Origin: a bacterium
GTDB lineage: Bacteria; Patescibacteriota; Minisyncoccia; Phycocordibacterales; UBA2100
Reading direction: 5' to 3'
Assembly (NCBI GenBank): GCA_030674455.1
Contig: JAUSGQ010000028.1
Location: 1 to 55,498 of the forward strand
Length of the DNA stretch: 55,498 bases
A model generated the notes under the pieces. That model searched no databases and had not been told where the DNA came from. It saw nothing but the letters and a program-made list of their open reading frames with translations. The translations under genes and the position numbers were made by a program. Shown here one piece after another: positions 8,832 through 17,275 of the stretch (positions are counted from its first letter, which is position 1; each line of letters starts with the position of its first letter).

Positions 8832-9788
8832 ATGGACTACCGCATTTTCAGCCTAGGAAGCAATGATGCGCTCTCAACGAAAATTGCCGAGCGCCTCGGC
8901 GTTTCTCTCGGCAAGATAAAATGCAAGACGTTTTCCGACGGTGAGCAGTACGTGCAATTCCAGGAAAACCTCCGCAATAAATATATCTTTCTTGTCCAAT
9001 CAACTAATCCGCCGTCCGACAACTGGACACGGCTGTTCCTCGCGATAGACGCCGCTCGCGGAGCATCGGCGCAAAGCATCACGGCAGTCATTCCGTATTT
9101 TGGGTACGCGCGCCAAGACCGCAAGGACAGGCCACGCGAGCCGATATCCGCGCGCGTCTTTGCAACAATCCTCGAGTCCGTCGGCACCAATCACGTACTT
9201 ACCATGGACCTGCACGACGACGCCATCGGCGGATTCTTCAGAACTGCAAATGTTGATTATCTCTACGCGAGACCCGTATTCATTTCTCACTTTAAAGACA
9301 TTTTCCGAGATGCCTTGGATAAAGATGAGTTCGTGGTCGTCTCACCCGATGCGGGTGGCGTAGTGCGGGCGCAGTCTTATGCGAAACGTCTTATGAAATC
9401 CGCCGACCTGGCCATAATCCACAAGGAGCGCGATGTGCCGAATCAAGTTGCGCGGATGAAATTGATAGGGGACGTGAAAGGAAAAGTTGCGCTCATTGTT
9501 GACGACATGGTAGACACCTGCGGCACGCTCGTTACCGCGACGAATCTTCTCGTCGAGAGCGGAGCAAAGGAAGTGTACGCGGCGGCGACCCACGGAGTTT
9601 TAAGCGGCCAGGCGCTCGCGACCATAGACCGCTCACCGATCAAGAAAGTTTTCATTACGGATACGATTTCGGTAGAACGCACACTATCGCCTAAAATCGA
9701 AGTTGTCTCGGTGGGAGGAATTTTCGGCGACGCAATACAAAGAATCACGAACGGTGAATCCCTAAGCGCCCTTTTTGAGGCTGAGTAA
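8832..9788 (+). CDS. prs: Ribose-phosphate pyrophosphokinase
   Basis: PRPP synthase motifs: FGYARQDRK, VSPDAGGVVRA, ALIVDDMVDTCGT. Confidence 0.96.
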   Translation: MDYRIFSLGSNDALSTKIAERLGVSLGKIKCKTFSDGEQYVQFQENLRNKYIFLVQSTNPPSDNWTRLFLAIDAARGASAQSITAVIPYFGYARQDRKDRPREPISARVFATILESVGTNHVLTMDLHDDAIGGFFRTANVDYLYARPVFISHFKDIFRDALDKDEFVVVSPDAGGVVRAQSYAKRLMKSADLAIIHKERDVPNQVARMKLIGDVKGKVALIVDDMVDTCGTLVTATNLLVESGAKEVYAAATHGVLSGQALATIDRSPIKKVFITDTISVERTLSPKIEVVSVGGIFGDAIQRITNGESLSALFEAE

Positions 9789-9841
9789 TATTTGGCCATA
9801 AATAATGCAATCTTACTCTTTTTTAATTCTGCGACCGCGCC

Positions 9842-9879
9842 TCCTTATAGGTTAATTCGCGCGAATTAACCTATAAGGA
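9842..9879. promoter_or_regulatory. 38-bp perfect palindrome upstream of a wHTH gene (candidate operator)
   Basis: TCCTTATAGGTTAATTCGC|GCGAATTAACCTATAAGGA, 18 bp before the ATG at 9898. Confidence 0.7.
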
Positions 9880-9897
9880 ACGAGTATAAGAAACCTT

Positions 9898-10158
9898 ATG
9901 AATGAAATGGAGAAACTTCTGAAAGCGATTGCAAACGGTCGAAGGTTGGCGATTCTCAAATATCTTGCGCGTGTTAAAAAAGCGTCGGTAGGGGACATTT
10001 CAGAAAATATCAAACTGTCCTTTCGCGCTACATCTCAACACCTAAACATCCTCAAACAAGCAGATATTCTTGAGAAGAAGCAAGAAGGGCTGATTGTTTG
10101 GCACACACTTAGCGTGCCGATGCACTCAATCATTTCGAAATTGCTCAAGTTTCTATAA
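9898..10158 (+). CDS. Small winged-HTH (ArsR-like) transcriptional regulator
   Basis: 86 aa: EKLLKAIANGRRLAILKYLARVKKASVGDISENIKLSFRATSQHLNILKQADILEKKQEG. Confidence 0.85.
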   Translation: MNEMEKLLKAIANGRRLAILKYLARVKKASVGDISENIKLSFRATSQHLNILKQADILEKKQEGLIVWHTLSVPMHSIISKLLKFL

Positions 10159-10184
10159 TCGAACCTGTTCAGCAGACGCCCAGT

Positions 10185-10220
10185 AGCTATCAAACTATAG
10201 GCTTATTCGCGCGAATTAAC
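10185..10220. repeat. Degenerate copy of the 9842-9879 palindrome downstream of the wHTH gene
   Basis: ctataggcttattcgcgcgaattaaccg; the core ATTCGCGCGAAT is intact. Confidence 0.7.
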
Positions 10221-10291
10221 CGATGGTGGAAAAGCTGTGCATACCGAATAATACTTCCCAGTGTACTCTATTCATGATCGCGAGTACGCTT

Positions 10292-10425
10292 ATCTCCCTC
10301 GACTCACTATCGCGCCGTCGCGCGACAGTGGTCTGGGCACCAGCTCGTCTGTTTTGCGTACTCGAAAAACATGACTCCGCTGTTCGATTCCTGCCGCAAT
10401 CCCATCGCTCGTTTCACTCGCTTTG
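10292..10425 (-). repeat. tRNA-3'-end-associated structured unit, Arg copy
   Basis: Shares minus-strand blocks with the Val unit (GGTGCCCAGACCA, TGAGTCGxGGGAGAT). GACG-loop hairpin 10305-10330, AGTA-loop hairpin 10352-10369, T-arm complement 10382-10397. Confidence 0.8.
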
Positions 10426-10497
10426 TGCTCCCGGCAGGAATCGAACCTGCATCACCTCCTTCGGAGGGAGATATCCTATCCATTGAACGACGGAAGC
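10426..10497 (-). tRNA. tRNA-Arg(CCG)
   Basis: Minus strand GCTTCCG...TCTCC-CTCCGAA-GGAGG...GCAGG-TTCGATT-CCTGC-CGGGAGC-A. Confidence 0.88.
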
Positions 10498-10573
10498 TGG
10501 AATCGCTATACCTTACCACAACTGAGAGATATTTTTGGAGCCGTGATGGAAGTTTGCTAGTATGAGCCCCGAC

Positions 10574-10647
10574 GGGCCTATAGTTCAGCGGTAGAACGCG
10601 TCCATGGCATGGACGAGGTCGGGGTCCGACTCCCCGTAGGTCCACCA
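10574..10647 (+). tRNA. tRNA-Ala(GGC)
   Basis: GGGCCTA-TA-GTTCAGCGGTAGAAC-G-CGTCC-ATGGCAT-GGACG...GGGG-TCCGACT-CCCC..TAGGTCC-ACCA. Confidence 0.93.
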
Positions 10648-10671
10648 ATTCTCTTATTATTCCGTATCTAT

Positions 10672-11043
10672 ATGAAAGAATATTCCAGTCCGGAGCAAGA
10701 AAATCGTAGGTTTGTTAATGCGCTGAGAGAGGTATGCAGACTCGCAGGAGACCAAAGTTGGAAGCTGGCAGTAGTGGTTCGTGCGTCAAAAAAAGGTGAG
10801 GGCAATTTAGACATTAGGTCATATGATGTTGTCAACCAAAGATTGTCATCCACCGAGGAAACGGTTTCAACTGACGATGTGCCAAGGGTTCTGAAAGGAA
10901 AGACATCCGAAGGACAGCCAGTGCTTCAGGTAATAAAGAACAAAGACGGCACACATACTGTGCGGCATGTCGATGCGGAACTTACACGCAACCTTACAAG
11001 AATGCCAGATGGCGTCATGGAAGCATTGGAGGTTAATTATTAA
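10672..11043 (+). CDS. Hypothetical protein (123 aa)
   Basis: Open frame directly after tRNA-Ala; MKEYSSPEQENRRFVNALREVCRL. Confidence 0.6.
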   Translation: MKEYSSPEQENRRFVNALREVCRLAGDQSWKLAVVVRASKKGEGNLDIRSYDVVNQRLSSTEETVSTDDVPRVLKGKTSEGQPVLQVIKNKDGTHTVRHVDAELTRNLTRMPDGVMEALEVNY

Positions 11044-11052
11044 GTCCCTCAA

Positions 11053-12726
11053 TCAACCCCACTCAATCGTTGCCGGGGGTTTGTCGGATATTCGGTAAAC
11101 GACGGCGCCGACCTCTTTCACTTCGTTCGTTATGCGACGAGAAACTTTGTCTAGAAAGTCATATGGCAACTGCGCGAAGCGCGCGGTGAAGCCGTTGACG
11201 CTCCAGACCGCCCAGAGCGCGATTACATGACCGTTGGTCGCGTCATCGCCTTTTGAGCCGGTTTGCCTTGAAGCGGTTACGACGGCTCCCGCCTGCCAGA
11301 CCGTTTCGTACAATTTTGCCGCGCGAAGTTCTTCTATATAGATTCCATCAACGGCGCGGGCAATTCTCAAACTTTCATCAGTAACCTCGCCTTCAATGCG
11401 CACGACAAGTCCGGGGCCGGGGAAGGGATGGCGCACAAGCAAATCTTCCGGCACTCCAATATCGCGTCCGATTGAGCGCGCGGAATCTTTGACCTCGGTA
11501 TCAAGCGGAGTAAGTTCCGGAACCGAAAATCCAAGCGCAGTGTTGTGATGCAGTTTAATCTGTGCGCGCCTAGCGCCAGTAGCATGTCCGTGTCCGCTTT
11601 CCACGAGGTCTGTATAAAGCGTACCCTGCGCGATGAAATCCGCTCCGAATTCCTTGATTTTCTTTTCCAGAACATCTTTGTAGACATCTCGCATCGCGAC
11701 GCGCTTTTCCTGCATCGTCAGTTTACCTTTGAGTGCATGAAGAAACTCTTTCGTCGCATCCACTATTTCAACTGTAATCCAATCCTGCTTACTGAAATAT
11801 TTTTGCACGTACGCCTCGTCGTCAGGCCTATCGATTCCGCGGATATAAATTCCCCTTAAGGTGAGACCTTGTCTCTTGAGGTTAAACCTCAGTCCTTGAG
11901 GTTTAACCTCAAGATTCTCTGATGCCGACTTCAATAGATATGCCACGACGGAAGAATCGGAACCACCTGAAAGCGCAATGAGAACTTTTTTACCTTGCTC
12001 CGCCGAAGCCTTGTGCGAAGGCGAGCCTTCAATTTGCTTCCGCAATACATCAATCTTTTCTTTTGCGACATTATGAGCGGGGAAGCGGTCTGTAATTTCA
12101 CAAATCTTGCAGAAGTTGTCATATATCCTTTCGCCCTCCACGGTGTCTTGGACTTCAGGATGAAACTGCACGCCCCAGAGGTGGCCTTTGCGCCCGGCAG
12201 CGACTGGCGCATTTTCTGTACTGCCGAGATTCGTGAGTACTGAACTTTCTTCGATGGAATCCCCGTGAGTTTCCAGAACCTCGCTTTCTTTTGGGACGCC
12301 TGTAAAAAGCGGGTCATCGCCCTTGAGATTCAATGTGTGAACCCCAAACTCTCTTTTCTCATGCGGAGTAACTTTTGCGCCGACATGTTTCGCCCACATC
12401 TGAAATCCGAGGCAAATTCCAAGAACGGGAATTCCCAAGTCAAAAATACTTGCATCAAACGGCGGCGGCTCATCGTGAACTGATGCAGGCCCGCCCGAAA
12501 CGATGATTCCGGAGGGCTTGAGTTTCTTCACATCTTCGGCTTTAACTTCTGCGGGGTCAGCCACAAGCGCGTATACGCCGATTTGCGCGAGTTTCTGGAC
12601 GATTAGATGATCAAACTGCGAACCCATCGAGAAGAGAAGTATCAGATGGGATGTCTTTCGCACCCGCATTTCCTCGGCAATCTCCGCAAGAGCTTCAGGT
12701 GTAGCTTTCTTGAAGATGTTGAGCAT
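11053..12726 (-). CDS. guaA: GMP synthase (glutamine-hydrolysing)
   Basis: Class I GATase (GICLGFQ; LWGVQFHPEV) plus ATP-PPase (ALSGGSDSSVVAYLL) and the C-terminal DKPPATIEWG motif. Confidence 0.95.
   Translation of the reverse strand: MLNIFKKATPEALAEIAEEMRVRKTSHLILLFSMGSQFDHLIVQKLAQIGVYALVADPAEVKAEDVKKLKPSGIIVSGGPASVHDEPPPFDASIFDLGIPVLGICLGFQMWAKHVGAKVTPHEKREFGVHTLNLKGDDPLFTGVPKESEVLETHGDSIEESSVLTNLGSTENAPVAAGRKGHLWGVQFHPEVQDTVEGERIYDNFCKICEITDRFPAHNVAKEKIDVLRKQIEGSPSHKASAEQGKKVLIALSGGSDSSVVAYLLKSASENLEVKPQGLRFNLKRQGLTLRGIYIRGIDRPDDEAYVQKYFSKQDWITVEIVDATKEFLHALKGKLTMQEKRVAMRDVYKDVLEKKIKEFGADFIAQGTLYTDLVESGHGHATGARRAQIKLHHNTALGFSVPELTPLDTEVKDSARSIGRDIGVPEDLLVRHPFPGPGLVVRIEGEVTDESLRIARAVDGIYIEELRAAKLYETVWQAGAVVTASRQTGSKGDDATNGHVIALWAVWSVNGFTARFAQLPYDFLDKVSRRITNEVKEVGAVVYRISDKPPATIEWG
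11876..11914. repeat. Tandem palindromes TTGAGGTTTAACCTCAA inside guaA
   Basis: CTTGAGGTTAAACCTCAG and CTTGAGGTTTAACCTCAAG; related copies at 28207-28222 and 36045-36065. Confidence 0.8.
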
Positions 12727-12860
12727 TAGGGCGATATTACCACAAATTCCTTGCATGAACATTCCTTTTTCCTGGCCACCTAGAACCTGAAACCTAGCAC
12801 CTGCTTGAGTGTGGATAAATGGCTTGCAAGTGGAATAAAGTGTCATACAATATATAAACA

Positions 12861-12877
12861 GTGGGAGAAAGTGGGAA
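12861..12877 (+). promoter_or_regulatory. Candidate MraZ boxes upstream of mraZ
   Basis: gTGGGAgaaagTGGGAa: two TGGG units 10 bp apart, 15 bp upstream of mraZ. Confidence 0.65.
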
Positions 12878-12891
12878 CCCGCAGATTTTAT

Positions 12892-13326
12892 ATGTTAATT
12901 GGCGAATACGAACATACGTTGGACGAAAAGAAACGGGTCTCTCTGCCGAAATCTTTTGCAAAAGAACTCGGCAAAAAGATGGTTATCACGCGCGGTCTCG
13001 ACACGTGCCTTTTTCTTTTTTCAGAAGAGGGTTGGAAGCATATCGCGGAAAAGTTGCAGGCGCTTTCTTTCGCTCAAGCCGACACGCGCGGATTCAATCG
13101 CTTCATTCTTTCGGGTGCAGTTGAAGTTGAGCCGGACGGAGCCGGAAGGATTTTGATACCGGACCATCAAAAGCAATTTGCCGGACTTAAGCGCGCAGTA
13201 GTTTTTGCAGGAGTTTCAGATCGGGTCGAAATCTGGGACGCAGGCGAATGGAAACGTTACAAGACACGAATTGAAAAACAGGCGGACGCCATGGCTGAAA
13301 AACTTGGAGAAATCGGGGCATTGTGA
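12892..13326 (+). CDS. mraZ: Transcriptional regulator MraZ
   Basis: MLIGEYEHTLDEKKRVSLPKSFAKEL; AbrB-like duplicated domain; heads the division cluster. Confidence 0.93.
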   Translation: MLIGEYEHTLDEKKRVSLPKSFAKELGKKMVITRGLDTCLFLFSEEGWKHIAEKLQALSFAQADTRGFNRFILSGAVEVEPDGAGRILIPDHQKQFAGLKRAVVFAGVSDRVEIWDAGEWKRYKTRIEKQADAMAEKLGEIGAL

Positions 13327-13358
13327 ACTGACGACATGGAGCTGCTGGAGGAAAAATA

Positions 13359-14417
13359 ATGGTCATGCGCACGCGATTCGTTATATCCTCCGGCAACTCG
13401 ATGTCATCAAAACAAGATGGACATCGCCCCATGTTAAACAAGAAAGATTTAACGGGGCACAGAACGGTTCTTTTACACGAAGCAGTAGACAGTCTTTGCA
13501 TAGCGAGTAGCGATGTAGTCGTCGACGCCACCCTCGGCGGTGCTGGGCATGCCAGTGCTATAGCAGAAAAGCTTGGCAAGAATGGCGTGCTTATCGGTTT
13601 CGACCTCGATGAAAGCGCAATTGAGAGAGCAAGAAATGCTCTGAAGGGTAGGCCGATGAGATCGACATCGGCAGGCCAAGCCACGAAATCTCTTGATTCG
13701 CCTGTAGACGGCCCGACTGTTCACTTGGTCAATGCGAATTTCCGCAATCTTCGAGCGGAACTCGAAAAGCTTGAGGTCAAGCAAATTGACAAAGCTTTGT
13801 TCGACCTCGGGTGGAGCGGATACCAACTTGAAGCAGGGCGCGGATTTTCATTTCTCAAAGACGAACCGCTCTCGATGTCTTACGCAAGCGCTCAAGGTAA
13901 ATCTTTGCTCACAGCCGCGACCATCGTCAACGACTGGGCCGAGGAGAGCATCGCCGACATCATTTTTGGATGGGGCGAGGAGCATTACTCGAGGAGGATT
14001 GCAAAGAGGATTGTCGAAGAGCGGGAGAAATCTCCGATTCGCACATCGCTTCAGCTAGCGGAAATAATCCGCAGCGCGGTTCCGCCTGCATATCGCCATG
14101 GCCGGATCCATCCTGCGACGCGCACATTTCAAGCTTTGCGCATCGCGGTCAACGACGAACTTGGCGCTCTCCGGGAAGGACTTGCCGTTGCTTGGCAGAT
14201 GCTTGCGAAGGGAGGCCGCATCGCTGTCATTAGCTTCCACAGCATCGAGGACAGGGAAGTGAAGACTCTGTTTATGGCGTGGGAAAAATCGGGCGAAGGT
14301 AAACGAATTACCAAGTCTCCGATACGGGCCGGCAGGGAAGAGCTTTTAGCGAATCCTCGGGCGCGAAGCGCCAAATTGCGCGTCATCGAAAAACATAAAG
14401 TTCAAATCTACAAATGA
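13359..14417 (+). CDS. rsmH: 16S rRNA (cytosine1402-N4)-methyltransferase RsmH
   Basis: HRTVLLHEAVDSL, DATLGGAGHASAI, FDLGWSGYQLE, RTFQALRIAVNDEL, AVISFHSIEDREVK. The start could be 13359 or 13431. Confidence 0.93.
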   Translation: MVMRTRFVISSGNSMSSKQDGHRPMLNKKDLTGHRTVLLHEAVDSLCIASSDVVVDATLGGAGHASAIAEKLGKNGVLIGFDLDESAIERARNALKGRPMRSTSAGQATKSLDSPVDGPTVHLVNANFRNLRAELEKLEVKQIDKALFDLGWSGYQLEAGRGFSFLKDEPLSMSYASAQGKSLLTAATIVNDWAEESIADIIFGWGEEHYSRRIAKRIVEEREKSPIRTSLQLAEIIRSAVPPAYRHGRIHPATRTFQALRIAVNDELGALREGLAVAWQMLAKGGRIAVISFHSIEDREVKTLFMAWEKSGEGKRITKSPIRAGREELLANPRARSAKLRVIEKHKVQIYK

Positions 14418-14510
14418 ATACCAATCTACAAATGTCTGCAAATAAACAACACGGAGCATTCATAGGTATTCGTAGTATTCGAATGATTTGTAAATTGGGA
14501 CATATCTAAT

Positions 14511-14900
14511 ATGGGACGAACAAAAACACATAAGCCATCAATATTTCAAGGGCAACTGCAATTCCCCTCTTTTCGGGCGGACATTGCTCTGAATGCGGAA
14601 CATCCTTTTGAAAATGTGGCTTTCAAGACATTTCTGGCAGTTATATTGCTTCTTACTTTTGCATACATATATCTTGTGGGTTCGTCCGCGCTCAACATCA
14701 TCGCGCGCAAGGAAGCGCTCGCGAAGGCCGACCAGGCGGGAGCGGCGATTGGGCGTTTTGAGCGTGAATATTTTGCGGCGTCTCAAAAAGTAATTCCGGA
14801 GGCCGGATTGTCGCTCGGTCTCGTGCCAGTCGCAAAAACTGCATACGTTTATCGGCCGGGCACCGTCGGTCAGGCCAAAGTCACTCATAATGAAATCTAG
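14511..14900 (+). CDS. FtsL-like small membrane protein
   Basis: Single TM with a short coiled region, between rsmH and ftsI. Confidence 0.55.
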   Translation: MGRTKTHKPSIFQGQLQFPSFRADIALNAEHPFENVAFKTFLAVILLLTFAYIYLVGSSALNIIARKEALAKADQAGAAIGRFEREYFAASQKVIPEAGLSLGLVPVAKTAYVYRPGTVGQAKVTHNEI

Positions 14901-16602
14901 CTTCGTGCGCCGGGCGCGTTTGCTTTCATTTTTATTTATACTCGCGGCGCTGTTACTTGTTGTTCGCCTCTATTTCGTCCAAATTGTTAATGGCAAAGCA
15001 TACGAGCGAGAAGCACAAGGGCAGTACGTGGCACTTTCCTCCGAAAAAGAGGACCGCGGCGGGATTTTCTTGACTAAAAAGGACGGCTCTCTGGTAGTCG
15101 CGGCTGTCATGCAAGCCGGGTGGCGCGTGGCTATCCAGCCGAAACTGCTCGCAAACGCACCCGATGCGTACGAGAAACTGAATCAAATCGTGCCGGTGGA
15201 CAAAGTGAAATATTTCGCGAGTTCCGCAAAGACCACCGACCCTTACGAGGAGGTTGCTTTCAGACTTACGGATGAGCAAGCCGCAAAAATCCGAGAGTTG
15301 CGAATTGCCGGCGTGATACTTGTGCAGGACAAATGGCGGCTCTATCCGGGCGGTTCTCTCGCTTCGCAAACTATCGGCTTTGTCGGATTCCAGGGAGACA
15401 GGAAAGTCGGCGTGTATGGGCTCGAGCGCTATTGGAACGACACGCTGTCTAAGTCTTCAAATGGCCTGTATGTAAATCCTTTCGCGGAAATCTTTACGAA
15501 TTTGGAATCCCTGCTCGCAAGCAATCCGAAGTCGGAAGAGGGCGATGTCATTACATCGATTGAGCCGTTTGTAGAACAGCGATTGGAAGAGACGCTCGAA
15601 CAGGTGATGAAGACATATGAACCGAAAATCGCAGGCGGCATAGTGATGAACCCGCGCACGGGAGAAATTTTGGCAATTGCGGCGCGACCGGATTTCGACC
15701 CGAATACCTACAGCACGGTTTCAAACCCTGCCGTTTTTGGAAATCCTCTCGTAGATAATATTTATGAAATGGGTTCTATCATGAAGCCGCTCACGATGTC
15801 GGCTGCGCTTGATGCCGGCGCAGTTACTCCTGCCACGACATACAACGACAAAGGCTTTGTTATGAAAAGCGGAAAGAAAATATCCAACTATGATTTCAAA
15901 GGACGCGGTGTTGTAAGTATGCAAACTGTTTTGAGCGAGTCTCTAAATACCGGCGCATCATTCGCCGTCGACAAAATGGGACACGAGGTGTTCGCGAGTT
16001 ACGTGCGCGCCTACGGCCTGGGAGAAGCAACCGGCATCGACCTGCCCAACGAAGCTGTCGGACGATTAGGCGCGGTAGAGAATGGCACAGATGTAGATTT
16101 CGCATCCGCTTCATTCGGACAGGGAATCGCGGTATCTCCCATTGAGATGGCGAGCGCGCTTGCGGTACTCGCCAATGGCGGCCGTTTGCCCGAACCGCAT
16201 GTCGTAACCGGCGTTCGATATAAAACGGGAGTGGTCAAAAAAGTGACGTTGCCGGCGCAAAAACAAGTTCTCAAGCCGGAAACCGCGGAAACGATTTCGG
16301 CGATGCTCACTAAAGTGTACGACGACGCGCTTTTAGGGGGAATTCTCAAGCAGGAACATTATTCGATAGCGGCCAAAACCGGCACAGCCCAAATTGCCAT
16401 CCCCGGCGGCGGCGGTTATTACGGCGACAGATACCTGCATTCATTCTTCGGATACTTTCCTTCGCAGGACCCCAAATTCATCGTGTTCCTTTTTGCCCTC
16501 GAGCCGCAGAAGGAAATGTACGCTTCGCATACGCTCGCTAAGCCGTTTCTGGAGATCGCAAAATTCCTGATAAATTATTACAACATCCCGCCGGACAGAT
16601 AG
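14890..16602 (+). CDS. ftsI: Peptidoglycan transpeptidase FtsI/PBP3
   Basis: FVQIVNGKAY, GSIMKPLTMSAALDAG, AAKTGTAQI motifs. Confidence 0.9.
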   Translation: MKSSFVRRARLLSFLFILAALLLVVRLYFVQIVNGKAYEREAQGQYVALSSEKEDRGGIFLTKKDGSLVVAAVMQAGWRVAIQPKLLANAPDAYEKLNQIVPVDKVKYFASSAKTTDPYEEVAFRLTDEQAAKIRELRIAGVILVQDKWRLYPGGSLASQTIGFVGFQGDRKVGVYGLERYWNDTLSKSSNGLYVNPFAEIFTNLESLLASNPKSEEGDVITSIEPFVEQRLEETLEQVMKTYEPKIAGGIVMNPRTGEILAIAARPDFDPNTYSTVSNPAVFGNPLVDNIYEMGSIMKPLTMSAALDAGAVTPATTYNDKGFVMKSGKKISNYDFKGRGVVSMQTVLSESLNTGASFAVDKMGHEVFASYVRAYGLGEATGIDLPNEAVGRLGAVENGTDVDFASASFGQGIAVSPIEMASALAVLANGGRLPEPHVVTGVRYKTGVVKKVTLPAQKQVLKPETAETISAMLTKVYDDALLGGILKQEHYSIAAKTGTAQIAIPGGGGYYGDRYLHSFFGYFPSQDPKFIVFLFALEPQKEMYASHTLAKPFLEIAKFLINYYNIPPDR

Positions 16603-16637
16603 GGTAGGCACTGGAGTCACTTATCCACATCATAAGA

Positions 16638-16665
16638 ACTCTCGTATTCTTAAGAATATGAGAGT
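16638..16665. promoter_or_regulatory. Palindrome upstream of wHTH gene
   Basis: ACTCTCGTATTCTTAAGAATATGAGAGT, 28 bp with one mismatched pair, immediately before the start codon. Confidence 0.7.
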
Positions 16666-16667
16666 AT

Positions 16668-16973
16668 GTGGTCATGAGTGGGGAAGGAGAGAAAAGGAAA
16701 AAGGGGCCAAAGAAACTTGAACGGCATTTCAAGGGCGTTTCCAATCATCGTCGCATACAAATACTGCTACTTGTCGCGGAGCATCCCGGAATAAAGCTCA
16801 ACGACATCGCCGATGCCGTTAAAGGAAATATGAAGACAATCTCCGAACACGCGCGGCGTCTTACGATCGCGGGATTGATTGAGAAAACATACGCCGGTTT
16901 ATCTGTTGAACATAAGCTTACGCCATACGGCAAGCAGTTCGTTACCTTTATAAATGCTTTTTCAAATTCTTAA
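16668..16973 (+). CDS. Small winged-HTH regulator
   Basis: 101 aa: NHRRIQILLLVAEHPGIKLNDIADAVKGNMKTISEHARRLTIAGLIEKTYAGLSVEHKLTPYG. GTG start, or ATG at 16674. Confidence 0.8.
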   Translation: MVMSGEGEKRKKGPKKLERHFKGVSNHRRIQILLLVAEHPGIKLNDIADAVKGNMKTISEHARRLTIAGLIEKTYAGLSVEHKLTPYGKQFVTFINAFSNS

Positions 16974-17008
16974 GAATGTAAGAATGGAGAAAAGTTAAGC
17001 TAGAAGAC

Positions 17009-17034
17009 CTCTCGTATTCTTAAGAATACGAGAG
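17009..17034. repeat. Second copy of the wHTH-flanking palindrome
   Basis: CTCTCGTATTCTTAAGAATACGAGAG, 26 bp perfect; the core ATTCTTAAGAAT also overlaps the stop codon at 16966-16977. Confidence 0.8.
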
Positions 17035-17137
17035 TATATGAAGCAGGGACATCGGAGTGCGAACGTATCTCTAGAGTGGAATATCTCTGATTTTTGGGTA
17101 TCATCTCGAGTGTAGGCAGCGATAATACGTGTGGTTG

Positions 17138-17209
17138 GGCTCTATCGTCTAATGGTTAGGACGAAAGCTTCTCAAGCTTTAAATCCGGGTTCGATTCCCG
17201 GTAGAGTCA
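17138..17209 (+). tRNA. tRNA-Glu(CTC)
   Basis: GGCTCTA-TC-GTCTAATGGTTAGGAC-G-AAAGC-TTCTCAA-GCTTT...CCGGG-TTCGATT-CCCGG-TAGAGTC. Confidence 0.94.
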
Positions 17210-17275
17210 CAAAAAATGAAGGGATGGGGATATTCGAACGTTGCATTTTCCAGACGGTGTATAATGCGCACATAT

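Noticed and set aside
10223-10648. ORFs across the tRNA-Arg region
   Set aside because: Composed of tRNA and unit sequence; no credible start context.
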